The notes beneath the pieces were generated by a model. That model saw only the letters and a list, made by a program, of their open reading frames with translations, ran no database searches and was not told the DNA's origin. Shown piece by piece: positions 6,392-13,772 of a stretch of 13,772 bases of DNA. Source of the DNA: an uncultured Oscillospiraceae bacterium. GTDB lineage: Bacteria > Bacillota > Clostridia > Oscillospirales > Ruminococcaceae. Positions within the stretch are counted from its first letter, which is position 1. Every line of letters starts with the position of its first letter. The stretch spans positions 1-13,772 of the forward strand of contig CAJMEU010000073.1 of the NCBI GenBank assembly GCA_905212515.1. Direction: 5' to 3'. Position numbers and translations under genes: made by a program.

Positions 6392-6592
6392 ATGAAAGAG
6401 GGCATCCATCCCAAGTATGAGGAAGCGGTGATCACCTGCGCCTGCGGGAACACGTTCACCACGCGTTCCACCCGCAAGGAGATCCACGTTGAGGTGTGCA
6501 ACAAGTGCCACCCCTTCTACACCGGCAAGCAGAAGCTGGTGGATACCGGCGGCCGTGTGGACCGCTTCAAGAAGCGTTTCAACATGGAATAA
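6392..6592 (+). CDS. rpmE: 50S ribosomal protein L31, zinc-binding type
   Basis: The 66-residue protein matches bacterial L31 end to end: MKEGIHPKYEEAVITCACGN at the N-terminus and NKCHPFYTGKQ followed by TGGRVDRFKKRFN at the C-terminus. Cysteines 16, 18, 36 and 39 are the zinc ligands of the C+ paralogue. It forms part of the central protuberance and bridges to the 30S subunit. The ATG at 6392 follows an AAAGAGGTG ribosome binding site. The gene is monocistronic, with its own promoter, a long leader and a strong terminator. Confidence 0.98.
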   Translation: MKEGIHPKYEEAVITCACGNTFTTRSTRKEIHVEVCNKCHPFYTGKQKLVDTGGRVDRFKKRFNME

Positions 6593-6602
6593 GTTCGTTT
6601 TT

Positions 6603-6630
6603 AAAAGGGCGGTGTGAACCGCCCTTTTTT
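6603..6630 (+). terminator. Intrinsic terminator of rpmE
   Basis: AAAAGGGCGGT (6603-6613) pairs with ACCGCCCTTTT (6618-6628) around GTGA, ending in six Ts (6625-6630). It starts 10 bases after the stop codon. Confidence 0.95.
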
Positions 6631-6700
6631 CGTGATGTCCATGGCTTGCGGGTAGGGGGATAAGGGGGTGCCGCATTCGTTGATAGTTTAAGGCGGTATT

Positions 6701-7210
6701 TTGGTGGTGGGCCCCAACGGGGCGGGCAAGTCCACCCTGGCGCGTCAGCTGGGACAGGCCCTGGGCCTGCCCGTGGTTCATCTGGACCAGCTGTACTGGA
6801 CGCCCGGCTGGGAGGCCCGCTCGCATGGGGAGTTCGACGCCCTGCTGGCCGAGGCGCTGGCCGGCGACGCCTGGATCATCGACGGCAATTATCAGCGCAC
6901 GCTGGAGACGCGCCTGGCCCGGGCGGACTGCGTGGTCTGGCTGCGCTTTCCGCGCGTTGTGTGCGAGTGGGGCGTGCTGAAGCGGGTGCTGTCCACCCGG
7001 GGGAAGACCCGCCCGGACATGGCGCCGGGCTGCCCCGAACGGCTGGACTGGGAATTCCTGCGCTGGGTGTGGGATTTCCCCAAGCAGGACGGCGCCCGGG
7101 TAAAAGAAATTTTGGCGCGGCACCCGGAGGTGCCGGTGATCACTTTGGAAAACGGGCGCCGGAGGAACAGGCTGCTGCGGGAGGTGCGGGAAAACAGTGG
7201 ACGCGTATAA
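6701..7210 (+). CDS. P-loop kinase-like protein (FlaR/topology-modulation family)
   Basis: A 169-residue adenylate-kinase-fold NTPase. Seen: Walker A GPNGAGKST at residues 4-12, LDQLYWTPGW (28-37), WIIDGNYQRTLETRLARAD (58-76) with the lid or substrate region, WLRFPR (80-85), and the Arg-rich segment LKRVLSTRGKTRPD near 93-106. This pattern matches small proteins annotated as AAA family ATPase, adenylate kinase-like or topology modulation protein FlaR; the true substrate is unknown. The frame has a stop at 6689-6691, so the start must be TTG 6701 or one of the GTGs at 6704 or 6707. AAGGCGG (6690-6696) fits GTG 6704 best by spacing, but TTG is kept as the longest option. The first beta strand is unusually short either way. 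It overlaps the next gene by 14 bp. Confidence 0.8.
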   Translation: MVVGPNGAGKSTLARQLGQALGLPVVHLDQLYWTPGWEARSHGEFDALLAEALAGDAWIIDGNYQRTLETRLARADCVVWLRFPRVVCEWGVLKRVLSTRGKTRPDMAPGCPERLDWEFLRWVWDFPKQDGARVKEILARHPEVPVITLENGRRRNRLLREVRENSGRV

Positions 7211-7817
7211 AACCATCCAGGGCGAGGCCGAGGCTGAATTCGAGGAGAAAAAAAGCCGCTTTATCGGGCACATCGCCTTTGCCGACACCGAGGAAAAGGC
7301 CCTGGCCTTTTTGGAGCGCATCCGCGCAAAGCACCGTACGGCCAGCCCCACAGAGTACGCCTACGTGCTGCGCGAGGGCGCGCGCATGCGCTATTCCGAC
7401 GACGGCGAGCCGCAGAAGACCAGCGGCCTGCCCACGCTGGAGGCCATCCGGCACGCGGGCCTCACGGACTGCGTCATCGTGACCACCCGCTACTTCGGCG
7501 GCACGCTGCTGGGCACCGGCGGCCTGGTGCGGGCCTATGGGCGCGCGGCGGCCGAGGCCATCGCGGCGGCGCGGGTGGTGACGGTGAGCGTGTGCGTGCG
7601 CGGCACCTGGACCGTGGACTATGCCCTGTATGAACAGGCGGCAAAATTGCTGGCCGCCTGCGGCGCCCGCCTGGACGAGGCGCAGTTTGCCGGGCAGGTC
7701 ACGCTGCCCTTCACCCTGCTGGCCGGCGGGGAACAGGCGCTGGCACAGAAGGCCCGGGAGCTTTGCCGCGGCAAAGAAGTCTTGACGCTGTCCGCGCCCT
7801 TTTACGCGCCTTTTTAA
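7197..7817 (+). CDS. YigZ/IMPACT-family protein
   Basis: A 206-residue cytosolic protein of the UPF0029 (YigZ) family. The N-terminal domain carries the family signature: EKKSRFIGH (17-25), SPTEYAYVLR (50-59), SDDGEPQKTSG (67-77) and VTTRYFGGTLLGTGGLVRAYG (95-115). A C-terminal ferredoxin-like domain of about 70 residues follows. Eukaryotic IMPACT homologues regulate GCN2; the bacterial role is not settled. The GTG start at 7197, with GGGAGG 12 bases upstream, lies inside the end of the preceding kinase-like gene (14-bp overlap), so the two are translated from one mRNA. An AT-rich hairpin follows immediately. Confidence 0.92.
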   Translation: MDAYKTIQGEAEAEFEEKKSRFIGHIAFADTEEKALAFLERIRAKHRTASPTEYAYVLREGARMRYSDDGEPQKTSGLPTLEAIRHAGLTDCVIVTTRYFGGTLLGTGGLVRAYGRAAAEAIAAARVVTVSVCVRGTWTVDYALYEQAAKLLAACGARLDEAQFAGQVTLPFTLLAGGEQALAQKARELCRGKEVLTLSAPFYAPF

Positions 7818-7838
7818 GAAATTTTTGAGAAATTTCTT
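7816..7838 (+). terminator. AT-rich hairpin after the YigZ-family gene
   Basis: AAGAAATTT (7816-7824) and AAATTTCTT (7830-7838) form a perfect 9-bp stem around TTGAG, overlapping the stop codon. The stem is AT-rich and no uninterrupted T-run follows (CGTTTC), so termination is uncertain. Confidence 0.4.
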
Positions 7839-7944
7839 CGTTTCACAAGGGATTTGCGGGCTTTTATCGTATAACATGAATAGGCGGCGGTGTCCGGGCG
7901 TGAGAGACGCGACCGGGCACAGGCACGGCAAAGGAGCGATGCAG

Positions 7945-8943
7945 ATGACGGTGCGCGAAGAGACCCAGGCTATCGAGCGGCAGGTGCTGTCGCCCAGGGC
8001 CTGTTTGAGCGAGAACAGCCGCGGCCGCAAGGCGCCCGAGGCGGAATGCCCCTTGCGCACGTGCTTCCAGCGCGACCGGGACCGGGTGATCCACTGCAAG
8101 GCGTTCCGGCGCCTGAAGCAGAAGACCCAGGTGTTCCTCTCGCCGGAGGGGGACCACTACCGCACGCGGCTGACCCACACGCTGGAGGTGAGCCAGATCG
8201 CCCGCACCATTGCCCGGGCCCTGCGGCTGAACGAGGACCTGACGGAGGCCATCGCCCTGGCCCACGATTTGGGCCACACGCCCTTCGGCCACGCGGGCGA
8301 GCGGGCCCTGAACGCGCTGAACCCCACGGGCTTCAAGCATTATGAGCAAAGCGTGCGCGTGGCGGAAAAGCTGGAGAAGGACGGCAAGGGCCTGAACCTG
8401 TGCTGGGAAGTGCTGAACGGCATGGTGTGCCACACCAAGGGCGAGTGGGCGGCCACGCTGGAGGGGCGCTGCGTGCGCTACGCGGACCGCATCGCCTATA
8501 TGAACCACGACATCGAGGACGCCATCACCGCCGGCGTGCTGCGGCCCGGCGACGTGCCCGCGGGCATCACGCGGGTGCTGGGGGAGACGAAGTCCAGCCG
8601 GATCACCACCCTGGTGGCCGACCTGGTGGCCCACAGCGGGGAGGACCTGGCCATGTCCCCGGAGGTGGCCGCGGCTTACGAGGCCCTGCACGAATTCATG
8701 TACGGCACCGTCTATGTGGACAAGACGGCCAAAGCCGAGGAGCAGAAGGTGGAAAAGCTGCTGGCGGACCTGTACGGCTATTTCCACGACAACCCCATGC
8801 GCATGCCGGAAAATTATCTATATATCGTATATGAGGAAGGCGCCGACCGCGCGGTGACGGATTATCTGTCCGGCATGAGCGACGAGTACGCCATCCGTAT
8901 GTACGAAGAGCTGTTTGTACCCAAAGGCTGGGCCGTGCTGTAA
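7945..8943 (+). CDS. dgt: Deoxyguanosinetriphosphate triphosphohydrolase-like protein
   Basis: A 332-residue HD-superfamily enzyme of the dGTPase type, cleaving dNTPs to deoxynucleoside and triphosphate and so controlling dNTP pools. Seen: the N-terminal RDRDRVIHCKAFRRLKQKTQ (43-62), HYRTRLTHTLEV with His78, ALAHDLGHTPFGHAGE with His107-Asp108 (105-119), and YADRIAYMNHDIEDA with Asp181. I chose the ATG at 7945 because AAGGAG (7931-7936) is 8 bases upstream. ATG 7939 in the same frame is only 2 bases from it, and the longer extension to 7825 lacks family similarity. A lone TATAAC at 7870-7875 could be a -10 box but I see no properly spaced -35. It heads the cluster leading to dnaG and rpoD; the next gene starts 16 bases on. 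Confidence 0.94.
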   Translation: MTVREETQAIERQVLSPRACLSENSRGRKAPEAECPLRTCFQRDRDRVIHCKAFRRLKQKTQVFLSPEGDHYRTRLTHTLEVSQIARTIARALRLNEDLTEAIALAHDLGHTPFGHAGERALNALNPTGFKHYEQSVRVAEKLEKDGKGLNLCWEVLNGMVCHTKGEWAATLEGRCVRYADRIAYMNHDIEDAITAGVLRPGDVPAGITRVLGETKSSRITTLVADLVAHSGEDLAMSPEVAAAYEALHEFMYGTVYVDKTAKAEEQKVEKLLADLYGYFHDNPMRMPENYLYIVYEEGADRAVTDYLSGMSDEYAIRMYEELFVPKGWAVL

Positions 8944-8959
8944 AGGAAAGGGGAAAACG

Positions 8960-9142
8960 ATGGACGACAAACGCTTTAAAGTGCTGGACAAGGAACCCAA
9001 TGGCATGATGGGCGAGGTGCGCATTTTGCTGGACCGGGAGACGGGCGTGCAGTACCTGTACTATAGCTTAGGATACGGCGGCGGCCTTACGCCGCTGCTG
9101 GGGCCGGACGGCAAACCCGTGCTGGGCCGCTGGGAGGAATAA
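8960..9142 (+). CDS. Small DUF6440-like protein
   Basis: A 60-residue soluble protein beginning MDDKRFKVLDKEPNG, with VRILLDRETGVQYLYYSLGY (20-39) and GGLTPLLGPDGKPV (40-53). The pattern DKETGV.YL....GY.GGLTPLL..DGKP is that of small clostridial DUF6440 proteins, of unknown function. The ATG at 8960 follows AAAGGAAAGGGG. It begins 16 bases after dgt, and its stop TAA overlaps the next start by one base (TAATG), so it is translated within the same operon. Confidence 0.8.
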   Translation: MDDKRFKVLDKEPNGMMGEVRILLDRETGVQYLYYSLGYGGGLTPLLGPDGKPVLGRWEE

Positions 9143-9510
9143 TGGGCTACAGTATGTTTTCGGTGATGGACACGCTTTTCCCCATCCTGTTTTTCGGGAT
9201 TTTTGCCCTGGTGGTCATCACCTTCATCGTGGTTTTGGCGCGGGGCGCCAGCCAATGGCGGCGCAACAACGCCTCGCCCGTGCTGGTGCGCGAGGCCAAG
9301 GTGCTGGATAAGCGCATGGAGGTGGGCCACACTGGCGGCAGCGGGAACGCGCACGGCCACAGTTACACCCAGTATTATGTCACCTTCGAGGCTGAGGGCG
9401 AGCGGGTGGAACTGCAGGTGACGGGCCGGGAGTACGGCATGCTGGCCGCAGGGGACTGGGGCGACCTGACCAACCAGGGCACCCGGTACAAAGGATTCGA
9501 GCGCCGGTGA
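9142..9510 (+). CDS. DUF2500-like membrane-anchored protein
   Basis: A 122-residue protein with a single hydrophobic segment at about 11-33, which probably anchors it in the cytoplasmic membrane. A small beta-rich domain follows: SPVLVREAKVLDKRMEV, a Gly/His-rich loop (about 62-75), YTQYYVTFEAEGERVELQV, and REYGMLAAGDWGDLTNQGTRYKGFER. The YYVTFE...GERVEL.V...EYG.L..GD.G.L..QGT....FER pattern is that of DUF2500 proteins, of unknown function. It is coupled to the preceding small gene by a one-base stop/start overlap and is followed 36 bases later by dnaG. Its small domain resembles a cell-envelope accessory protein, but that is only inference. Confidence 0.85.
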   Translation: MGYSMFSVMDTLFPILFFGIFALVVITFIVVLARGASQWRRNNASPVLVREAKVLDKRMEVGHTGGSGNAHGHSYTQYYVTFEAEGERVELQVTGREYGMLAAGDWGDLTNQGTRYKGFERR

Positions 9511-9546
9511 GGCATCACCCATCTTAACAGGAAAGGAGGGCGCAGC

Positions 9547-11301
9547 TTGGCGATCCCGCACGATTATATCACGGAACTGATCCAGCGCAACGAGATGGTG
9601 GACGTGGCCCAAGGCTATGTGCAGCTGCGGCGCAGCGGGCGCACCTATTCGGGGCTGTGCCCGTTCCACAGCGAAAAAACGCCCTCCTTTGTGGTGTACC
9701 CCGAAACGCAGAGCTTTTACTGCTTCGGCTGCGGCGCGGGCGGGGACGTGATCACCTTCATCAAAAAGATCAACAACATCGACTACATAGAGGCCGTGAA
9801 GCTGCTGGCGGCCCGGGCGGGCATGCCCCAGCCGGCCGAGGACGACAAGACCGGCCGCCTGCGCAGCCGCATCATCTCCATCAACAAGGACGCGGCGCGC
9901 TTTTTCTTCACCTGCCTGAACGGGGAGGAGGGCAAAGCGGCGCGGGCCTATTGGCGCGGGCGCGGCCTGTCCGACGCCACCATCAAACGCTTCGGCCTGG
10001 GGTACGCGCCGGACAGCTTCCACGCCATGGTGAACCATTTGAAAAAGCTGGGCTACAGCGAGGAGGAGGCGCTGGCCTCGGGCCTTATCAAGCGCAGCGA
10101 AAAGGGCAACCTGTACGACGTGTTCCGCAACCGGGTGATGGTGCCTATCTTCGATCTGCGCGGCAACGTCATCGCCTTCGGCGGGCGCAATATGGGGCCG
10201 GAAAAGCCCAAGTACATTAACAGCCCCGAGACGCTGGTATACAAAAAAAGCCGCACGGTGTTCGCGCTGAACATGGCGAAAAAAAGCACCGACCGGCGCT
10301 ATATCCTGTGCGAGGGATACATGGATGTGATCAGCATGCACCAGGCGGGCTTCGGCACGGCCGTGGCCGGCTGCGGCACCGCCCTGACGCCCGAACAGGT
10401 GCGGCTGATCAGCGAGTACGCGGACGAAGTGGTGCTGTGCTACGATTCGGACGAGGCGGGCCAGAAGGCCGCGGCGCGGGCCATCGGGCTGTTCGCCAAC
10501 GCGCCGGTGAAGCTGACCGTGCTGAACATCCCCGGCGCCAAAGACCCGGATGAGTTTATCAAGACCCAGGGCCGGGACCGCTTCGAGGCCCTGCTGAAAG
10601 AGCTGCCCAGCGCCATTGAATACGAGCTGCTGCGGGCAAAGGAAAAATATGACCTGGCCCAGCCGGACGGCCGGGTGGGATATTTGAAGGACGCGGTCGG
10701 CATCCTATCGGGGAAAGCCATCACCCCCACGGAGCAGGATGTGTACGCCGGCCGCCTGGCCGAGGAAACCGACGTGGCCAAAACAGCCATCCTGGCCCAG
10801 CTGGCCAGCGCCGTGAAGTCCCGCGGCTACCGCGAGCGCAAGCAGCGCGAGCAGAAATTGCTGCAGGAGGGCGCCGGCGGGCGCATCGACCTGCGCCGCA
10901 CGCCGGGCGGGGGCAAGACGCTGGGCATCGTTTTTGCCGAGCAGCAGCTGGTGGCGGCTATCCTGAAAAACCCGGATCATCTGCCCGCGGCGGCGGCCCG
11001 GGTGCGGCCCGACCAGTTCCTGGACGCCGGAATGGCGGCGGCCTACGGCTTGCTTTTGCAGCGGCAGGGCCACCGGGAGCTGATGGACCTGGCCAGCCTT
11101 TCCGGCGAGCTGCCTGAGGAGACCGTGGCCCTGATCGGGCGCATCCTCGCGCAGAATTACGACGTGGGCTTTTCGCCCCAGGATGTGGAACAGTATCTGC
11201 GGCGCATTGAAGAAAGCGTGCCCGAAAGCAGCCGCGCCGCGGAAAAAAGCGCCGATGAACTGGCCGCTTATTTACAGGAATTGAAAGAAAAGAAAGCATA
11301 A
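9547..11301 (+). CDS. dnaG: DNA primase DnaG
   Basis: A 584-residue primase that makes RNA primers at the replication fork. Seen: the N-terminal CHC2 zinc finger (Cys38, His41, Cys59, Cys62; CPFH and CFGC), the catalytic core with the RNA-polymerase domain around FRNRVMVPIFDLRGNVIAFG (about 195-214), the TOPRIM motif CEGYMDVISMHQAG (256-269) with Glu257, and the metal-binding LCYDSDEAG (297-305) with Asp300 and Asp302. A variable C-terminal helicase-binding region follows (about 450-584). Length is usual for the family (about 580-640). The start is TTG at 9547, supported by AAAGGAGGG at 9533-9541; no ATG or GTG gives the conserved N-terminus. It precedes rpoD by 14 bases, the classic macromolecular-synthesis order. 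Confidence 0.97.
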   Translation: MAIPHDYITELIQRNEMVDVAQGYVQLRRSGRTYSGLCPFHSEKTPSFVVYPETQSFYCFGCGAGGDVITFIKKINNIDYIEAVKLLAARAGMPQPAEDDKTGRLRSRIISINKDAARFFFTCLNGEEGKAARAYWRGRGLSDATIKRFGLGYAPDSFHAMVNHLKKLGYSEEEALASGLIKRSEKGNLYDVFRNRVMVPIFDLRGNVIAFGGRNMGPEKPKYINSPETLVYKKSRTVFALNMAKKSTDRRYILCEGYMDVISMHQAGFGTAVAGCGTALTPEQVRLISEYADEVVLCYDSDEAGQKAAARAIGLFANAPVKLTVLNIPGAKDPDEFIKTQGRDRFEALLKELPSAIEYELLRAKEKYDLAQPDGRVGYLKDAVGILSGKAITPTEQDVYAGRLAEETDVAKTAILAQLASAVKSRGYRERKQREQKLLQEGAGGRIDLRRTPGGGKTLGIVFAEQQLVAAILKNPDHLPAAAARVRPDQFLDAGMAAAYGLLLQRQGHRELMDLASLSGELPEETVALIGRILAQNYDVGFSPQDVEQYLRRIEESVPESSRAAEKSADELAAYLQELKEKKA

Positions 11302-11315
11302 GAGAGGAAACCGCT

Positions 11316-12404
11316 ATGTCTGAAAAGAAAAATGTGATCGCCAACCTCGTCGAGCAGGGCAAACGCAACCAGAAAGTGACCACCAAGGAGATCAACGACG
11401 CGCTGGAAGAGCTGAACTTCGAAGTGGAACTGGTGGACAAGCTGTACGAGACGCTGGAGGCCAACAATATCGAGATCATCGACGAGCCGGTGGAGGACGT
11501 GGAGGAGTTTACTCTCACGGAGGACAACGTGGACGTGCTGGAGAGCGCGCTGAGCGCCGAGGGCATGTCCATCGACGACCCGGTGAAGGTCTATTTGAAA
11601 GAGATCGGCCGCGTGCCGCTGCTGACGCCGGAGGAGGAGATCGACCTGGCGGAGAAGATCCAGGCCGGCGGCCCCGAGGGAGACAAGGCCAAGCAGCGTC
11701 TCTCGGAGGCCAACCTGCGCCTGGTGGTGTCCATTGCCAAGCGCTATGTGGGCCGCGGCATGCAGTTCCTCGATTTAATTCAGGAGGGCAACCTGGGCCT
11801 CATCAAAGCCGTGGAGAAGTTCGACCACACCAAGGGCTTCAAGTTCTCCACCTACGCCACCTGGTGGATCCGCCAGGCTATCACCCGCGCCATCGCCGAC
11901 CAGGCGCGCACCATCCGCATCCCCGTGCATATGGTGGAGACCATCAACAAGGTGAAAAAGGTGTCCAGCCAGCTTTTGCACCGCAACGGCCACGAGCCCA
12001 CGGCGGATGAGATCGCCGAGGAGTTGGAGATGCCCGTGGACAAGGTGCGGGAGATCATGCGCGTGGCGCAGGAGCCTGTCAGCCTGGAGACGCCCATCGG
12101 CGAGGAGGAGGACAGCCATCTGGGCGACTTCATCCCCGACGAGGATGCCCCCATGCCCGCCGAGGCAGCCAGCCACACGCTTTTGAAAGAGCAGCTCTCC
12201 GGTGTTTTGAAAAGCCTCACCCCACGGGAGGAAAAGGTGCTGCGCCTGCGCTTCGGCCTGGAGGACGGCCGCCCGCGCACGCTGGAGGAAGTGGGCAAGG
12301 AGTTCAACGTCACGCGCGAGCGCATCCGCCAGATAGAGGCCAAGGCCCTGCGCAAGCTGCGCCACCCCAGCCGTTCAAAAAAGCTGCGCGATTTTCTGGA
12401 TTGA
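11316..12404 (+). CDS. rpoD: Primary RNA polymerase sigma factor RpoD/SigA
   Basis: A 362-residue housekeeping sigma factor. Seen: region 1.1 (about 5-80), region 1.2 DDPVKVYLKEIGRVPLLTPEEE (87-108), region 2 with the -10 recognition and melting helix (about 130-200: RLVVSIAKRYVGRGM, FKFSTYATWWIRQAITR), region 3 (about 205-285), and region 4 with the -35 helix-turn-helix (about 295-350: TLEEVGKEFNVTRERIRQIEAKAL). Length is that of short Gram-positive SigA proteins without the E. coli-type insertion. The ATG has GAGAGG upstream and lies 14 bases after dnaG, so both share an mRNA. The near-consensus TTGACA/TATAAT promoters in this window are the sites this protein is expected to read. Confidence 0.98.
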   Translation: MSEKKNVIANLVEQGKRNQKVTTKEINDALEELNFEVELVDKLYETLEANNIEIIDEPVEDVEEFTLTEDNVDVLESALSAEGMSIDDPVKVYLKEIGRVPLLTPEEEIDLAEKIQAGGPEGDKAKQRLSEANLRLVVSIAKRYVGRGMQFLDLIQEGNLGLIKAVEKFDHTKGFKFSTYATWWIRQAITRAIADQARTIRIPVHMVETINKVKKVSSQLLHRNGHEPTADEIAEELEMPVDKVREIMRVAQEPVSLETPIGEEEDSHLGDFIPDEDAPMPAEAASHTLLKEQLSGVLKSLTPREEKVLRLRFGLEDGRPRTLEEVGKEFNVTRERIRQIEAKALRKLRHPSRSKKLRDFLD

Positions 12405-12501
12405 GCCGCGCGGCCTGCTACGCATCGCCTTTGCGGGCGGGGCAAACCCGACGTTTTTGCGGGCGCACAGGCGCGCCGGGCACATGGAAAGGAAGAGGCA
12501 T

Positions 12502-13671
12502 ATGCTGAATTTTGATTACCATATTGGCACGGAAATATTTTTTGGCAGGGGGCAGCTTGCAAAGCTTCCTGCGGCTATCCGCCGCTGCACGGACAAGGTG
12601 CTTTTGTGCTACGGCGGCGGCTCTGTAAAGCGCACGGGCCTGCTGGACGAGGTGCAAAGCGCGCTGCGCGGGGCGGGCATTTCGTATGTGGAGCTTGCCG
12701 GGGTGGAGCCGAACCCCCGCACCACCACGGTGGACAGGGGCGCCGGGCTGTGCCGCCGGCACGGCCTGGGCGGCGTTTTGGCCGTGGGCGGAGGCAGCAC
12801 CATCGACTGCGCCAAGGTGGTGGCGGCGGCCTGCTTTTACGACGGCCCCGCGTGGGACCTGATAGAGCGCAAGGCCCCGGTGACGCAGGTGCTGCCGGTG
12901 TTCAGTGTGCTGACGCTTTCGGCCACCGGCTCGGAGATGGACGACGTGGCTGTTATCTCGAACTGGCAGACAAGCGAAAAGCGCAGCATCTCCCACCCCG
13001 CCATGCGCCCCGTGGCCAGCGTACTGGACCCCGCCTATACCTTCACCGTGCCCGCGGGCCAGACGGCGGCAGGCACGGCGGACATCATGAGCCATACGCT
13101 GGAGACGTATTTTTCGCGATGCGAGACGGGCTATTTGCAGGACAGAATGGCCGAGGCCATTTTGAAAACGTGCATCCGCTTCGGCCCCATTGCCCTGCGC
13201 ACGCCGGACGATTACACAGCGCGCGCCAACCTGATGTGGGCCTCCAGCCATGCCATCAACGGCACCATTGCGCTGGGCAAGGAGTGCCCGTGGAGCGTGC
13301 ACACCATGGAGCACCAGCTCTCGGCCTGCTATGACATCACGCACGGCGTGGGCCTTGCCATTCTGACGCCCGCGTGGATGCGCTATGTGCTGAGCGAAGC
13401 CACAGCGCACAAGTTTGCCGAATACGGCGTGAATGTGTGGGGCATAGACGCCGCGCTGGGGCAAATGGAAATTGCGTGCCGCGCCATTGACGCCACGCAG
13501 CGCTTCTTTGTGGAGGCGCTGCACCTGCCCGCCACGCTGCGCGAGGTGGGCATCGGCCCCGAGCGCTTTGACGAAATGGCCCAAAGGGCCGCCACGCCCG
13601 CCCTGCAGAACGAGGCCTATGTGGGCCTCTGTGCGGCGGACGTGAAAAAGATATACGAGATGTGCCTGTGA
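12502..13671 (+). CDS. Iron-containing alcohol dehydrogenase (butanol-dehydrogenase-like)
   Basis: A 389-residue NAD(P)H-dependent group III alcohol dehydrogenase, a cytosolic oxidoreductase interconverting aldehydes or ketones and alcohols in fermentation. Seen: MLNFDYHIGTEIFFG, the nucleotide-binding GGGS motifs (GGVLAVGGGSTIDCAK, 90-105), TLSATGSEMDDVAVI (138-152), and the metal ligands Asp194, His198, His267 and His281 in GTADIMSH and VHTMEHQL..YDITHG. The spacing of the last two (14 residues) matches the family. Similarity of motifs is closest to the butanol dehydrogenase/YugJ group; exact substrate is uncertain. I chose ATG 12502, with AGGAAGAGG upstream, because the protein then starts as known members do; the frame continues to 12457 without family similarity. 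It follows rpoD by 97 bases and may be read through or separately transcribed. Confidence 0.94.
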   Translation: MLNFDYHIGTEIFFGRGQLAKLPAAIRRCTDKVLLCYGGGSVKRTGLLDEVQSALRGAGISYVELAGVEPNPRTTTVDRGAGLCRRHGLGGVLAVGGGSTIDCAKVVAAACFYDGPAWDLIERKAPVTQVLPVFSVLTLSATGSEMDDVAVISNWQTSEKRSISHPAMRPVASVLDPAYTFTVPAGQTAAGTADIMSHTLETYFSRCETGYLQDRMAEAILKTCIRFGPIALRTPDDYTARANLMWASSHAINGTIALGKECPWSVHTMEHQLSACYDITHGVGLAILTPAWMRYVLSEATAHKFAEYGVNVWGIDAALGQMEIACRAIDATQRFFVEALHLPATLREVGIGPERFDEMAQRAATPALQNEAYVGLCAADVKKIYEMCL

Positions 13672-13772
13672 GCACAGAGCCGCGGGGGGGGGGGGGGGCG
13701 GGGCCGCCGGGGGGGGGGGTTGGGGTCATTCCAAGCCGCCGCCCGGCCCCCCCGGCGCGCCCGCCCGCGCCC
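13672..13772. other. Low-complexity contig end, probably unreliable
   Basis: After the dehydrogenase stop the sequence turns into G and C runs, including 15 Gs at 13684-13698 and 11 Gs at 13709-13719, then GCCC-type repeats to the end. Nothing codes here. Runs of this kind are typical of poly-G sequencing artefacts at contig ends. Confidence 0.75.

Noticed and set aside
7854..7882. Promoter for dgt using TTGCGG (7854) and TATAAC (7870)
   Set aside because: The spacing is only 10 bases, and no other -35 box is properly placed for TATAAC.
9061..10341. Long minus-strand open frame opposite DUF2500 and dnaG
   Set aside because: DnaG on the plus strand is unambiguous; the antisense frame is His/Arg/Ala-rich, lacks a ribosome binding site or domain and is a GC-rich shadow.
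12430..12465. Repeat TTTGCGGGCG (12430-12439 and 12456-12465) after rpoD, as an operator or terminator
   Set aside because: Two 10-base GC-rich copies could be chance; the nearby GGG/CCC pairing before TTTTT gives only a 4-bp stem.

Overview
The window is about 13.8 kb of GC-rich, densely packed chromosome, most likely from an anaerobic gut-type Clostridia (Oscillospirales/Ruminococcaceae-like Firmicute). The evidence is the dgt-dnaG-rpoD order, a four-cysteine L31, a clostridial-style Mrp with a Cys-rich N-terminus, CmpB-type membrane and DUF6440/DUF2500 proteins, near-consensus housekeeping promoters and AGGAGG-type ribosome binding sites. Taxonomy is an inference from gene content. I saw no tRNA, rRNA, CRISPR, transposase or phage gene.

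Layout: (1) 1-842 holds the 3' end of a GH13 alpha-amylase-family enzyme and a short terminator. (2) 876-3562 is the most unusual part. A strong promoter is followed by a leader of about 185 nt that contains an intrinsic terminator, then a secreted repeat protein with a signal peptide, Gly-rich beta-solenoid-like repeats, 16-residue repeats, a Pro-rich linker, a bacterial Ig-like domain and DUF4214. In the sequence as given, signal peptide and mature protein lie in different frames. (3) 3607-5049 on the minus strand is an mrp-mscL operon with a consensus promoter. (4) 5056-6197 is the divergent CmpB membrane protein plus an HD-domain protein, overlapping by 4 bp. (5) 6229-6630 is rpmE (L31) with its own promoter, a structured leader and a terminator. 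(6) 6701-7817 holds a small P-loop kinase-like gene overlapping a YigZ-family gene. (7) 7945-12404 is a macromolecular-synthesis cluster: dgt, DUF6440, DUF2500, dnaG, rpoD. (8) 12502-13671 is an iron-containing alcohol dehydrogenase. The last ~100 bases are poly-G/poly-C low complexity and probably an unreliable contig end.

Most genes are housekeeping: dNTP control, replication priming, sigma factor, ribosome, Fe-S assembly and osmotic protection. The best candidates for something undescribed are the leader or small RNA at about 911-1059 with the repeat protein it precedes, and the two small proteins inserted between dgt and dnaG. I did not find a convincing new defence or mobile system.
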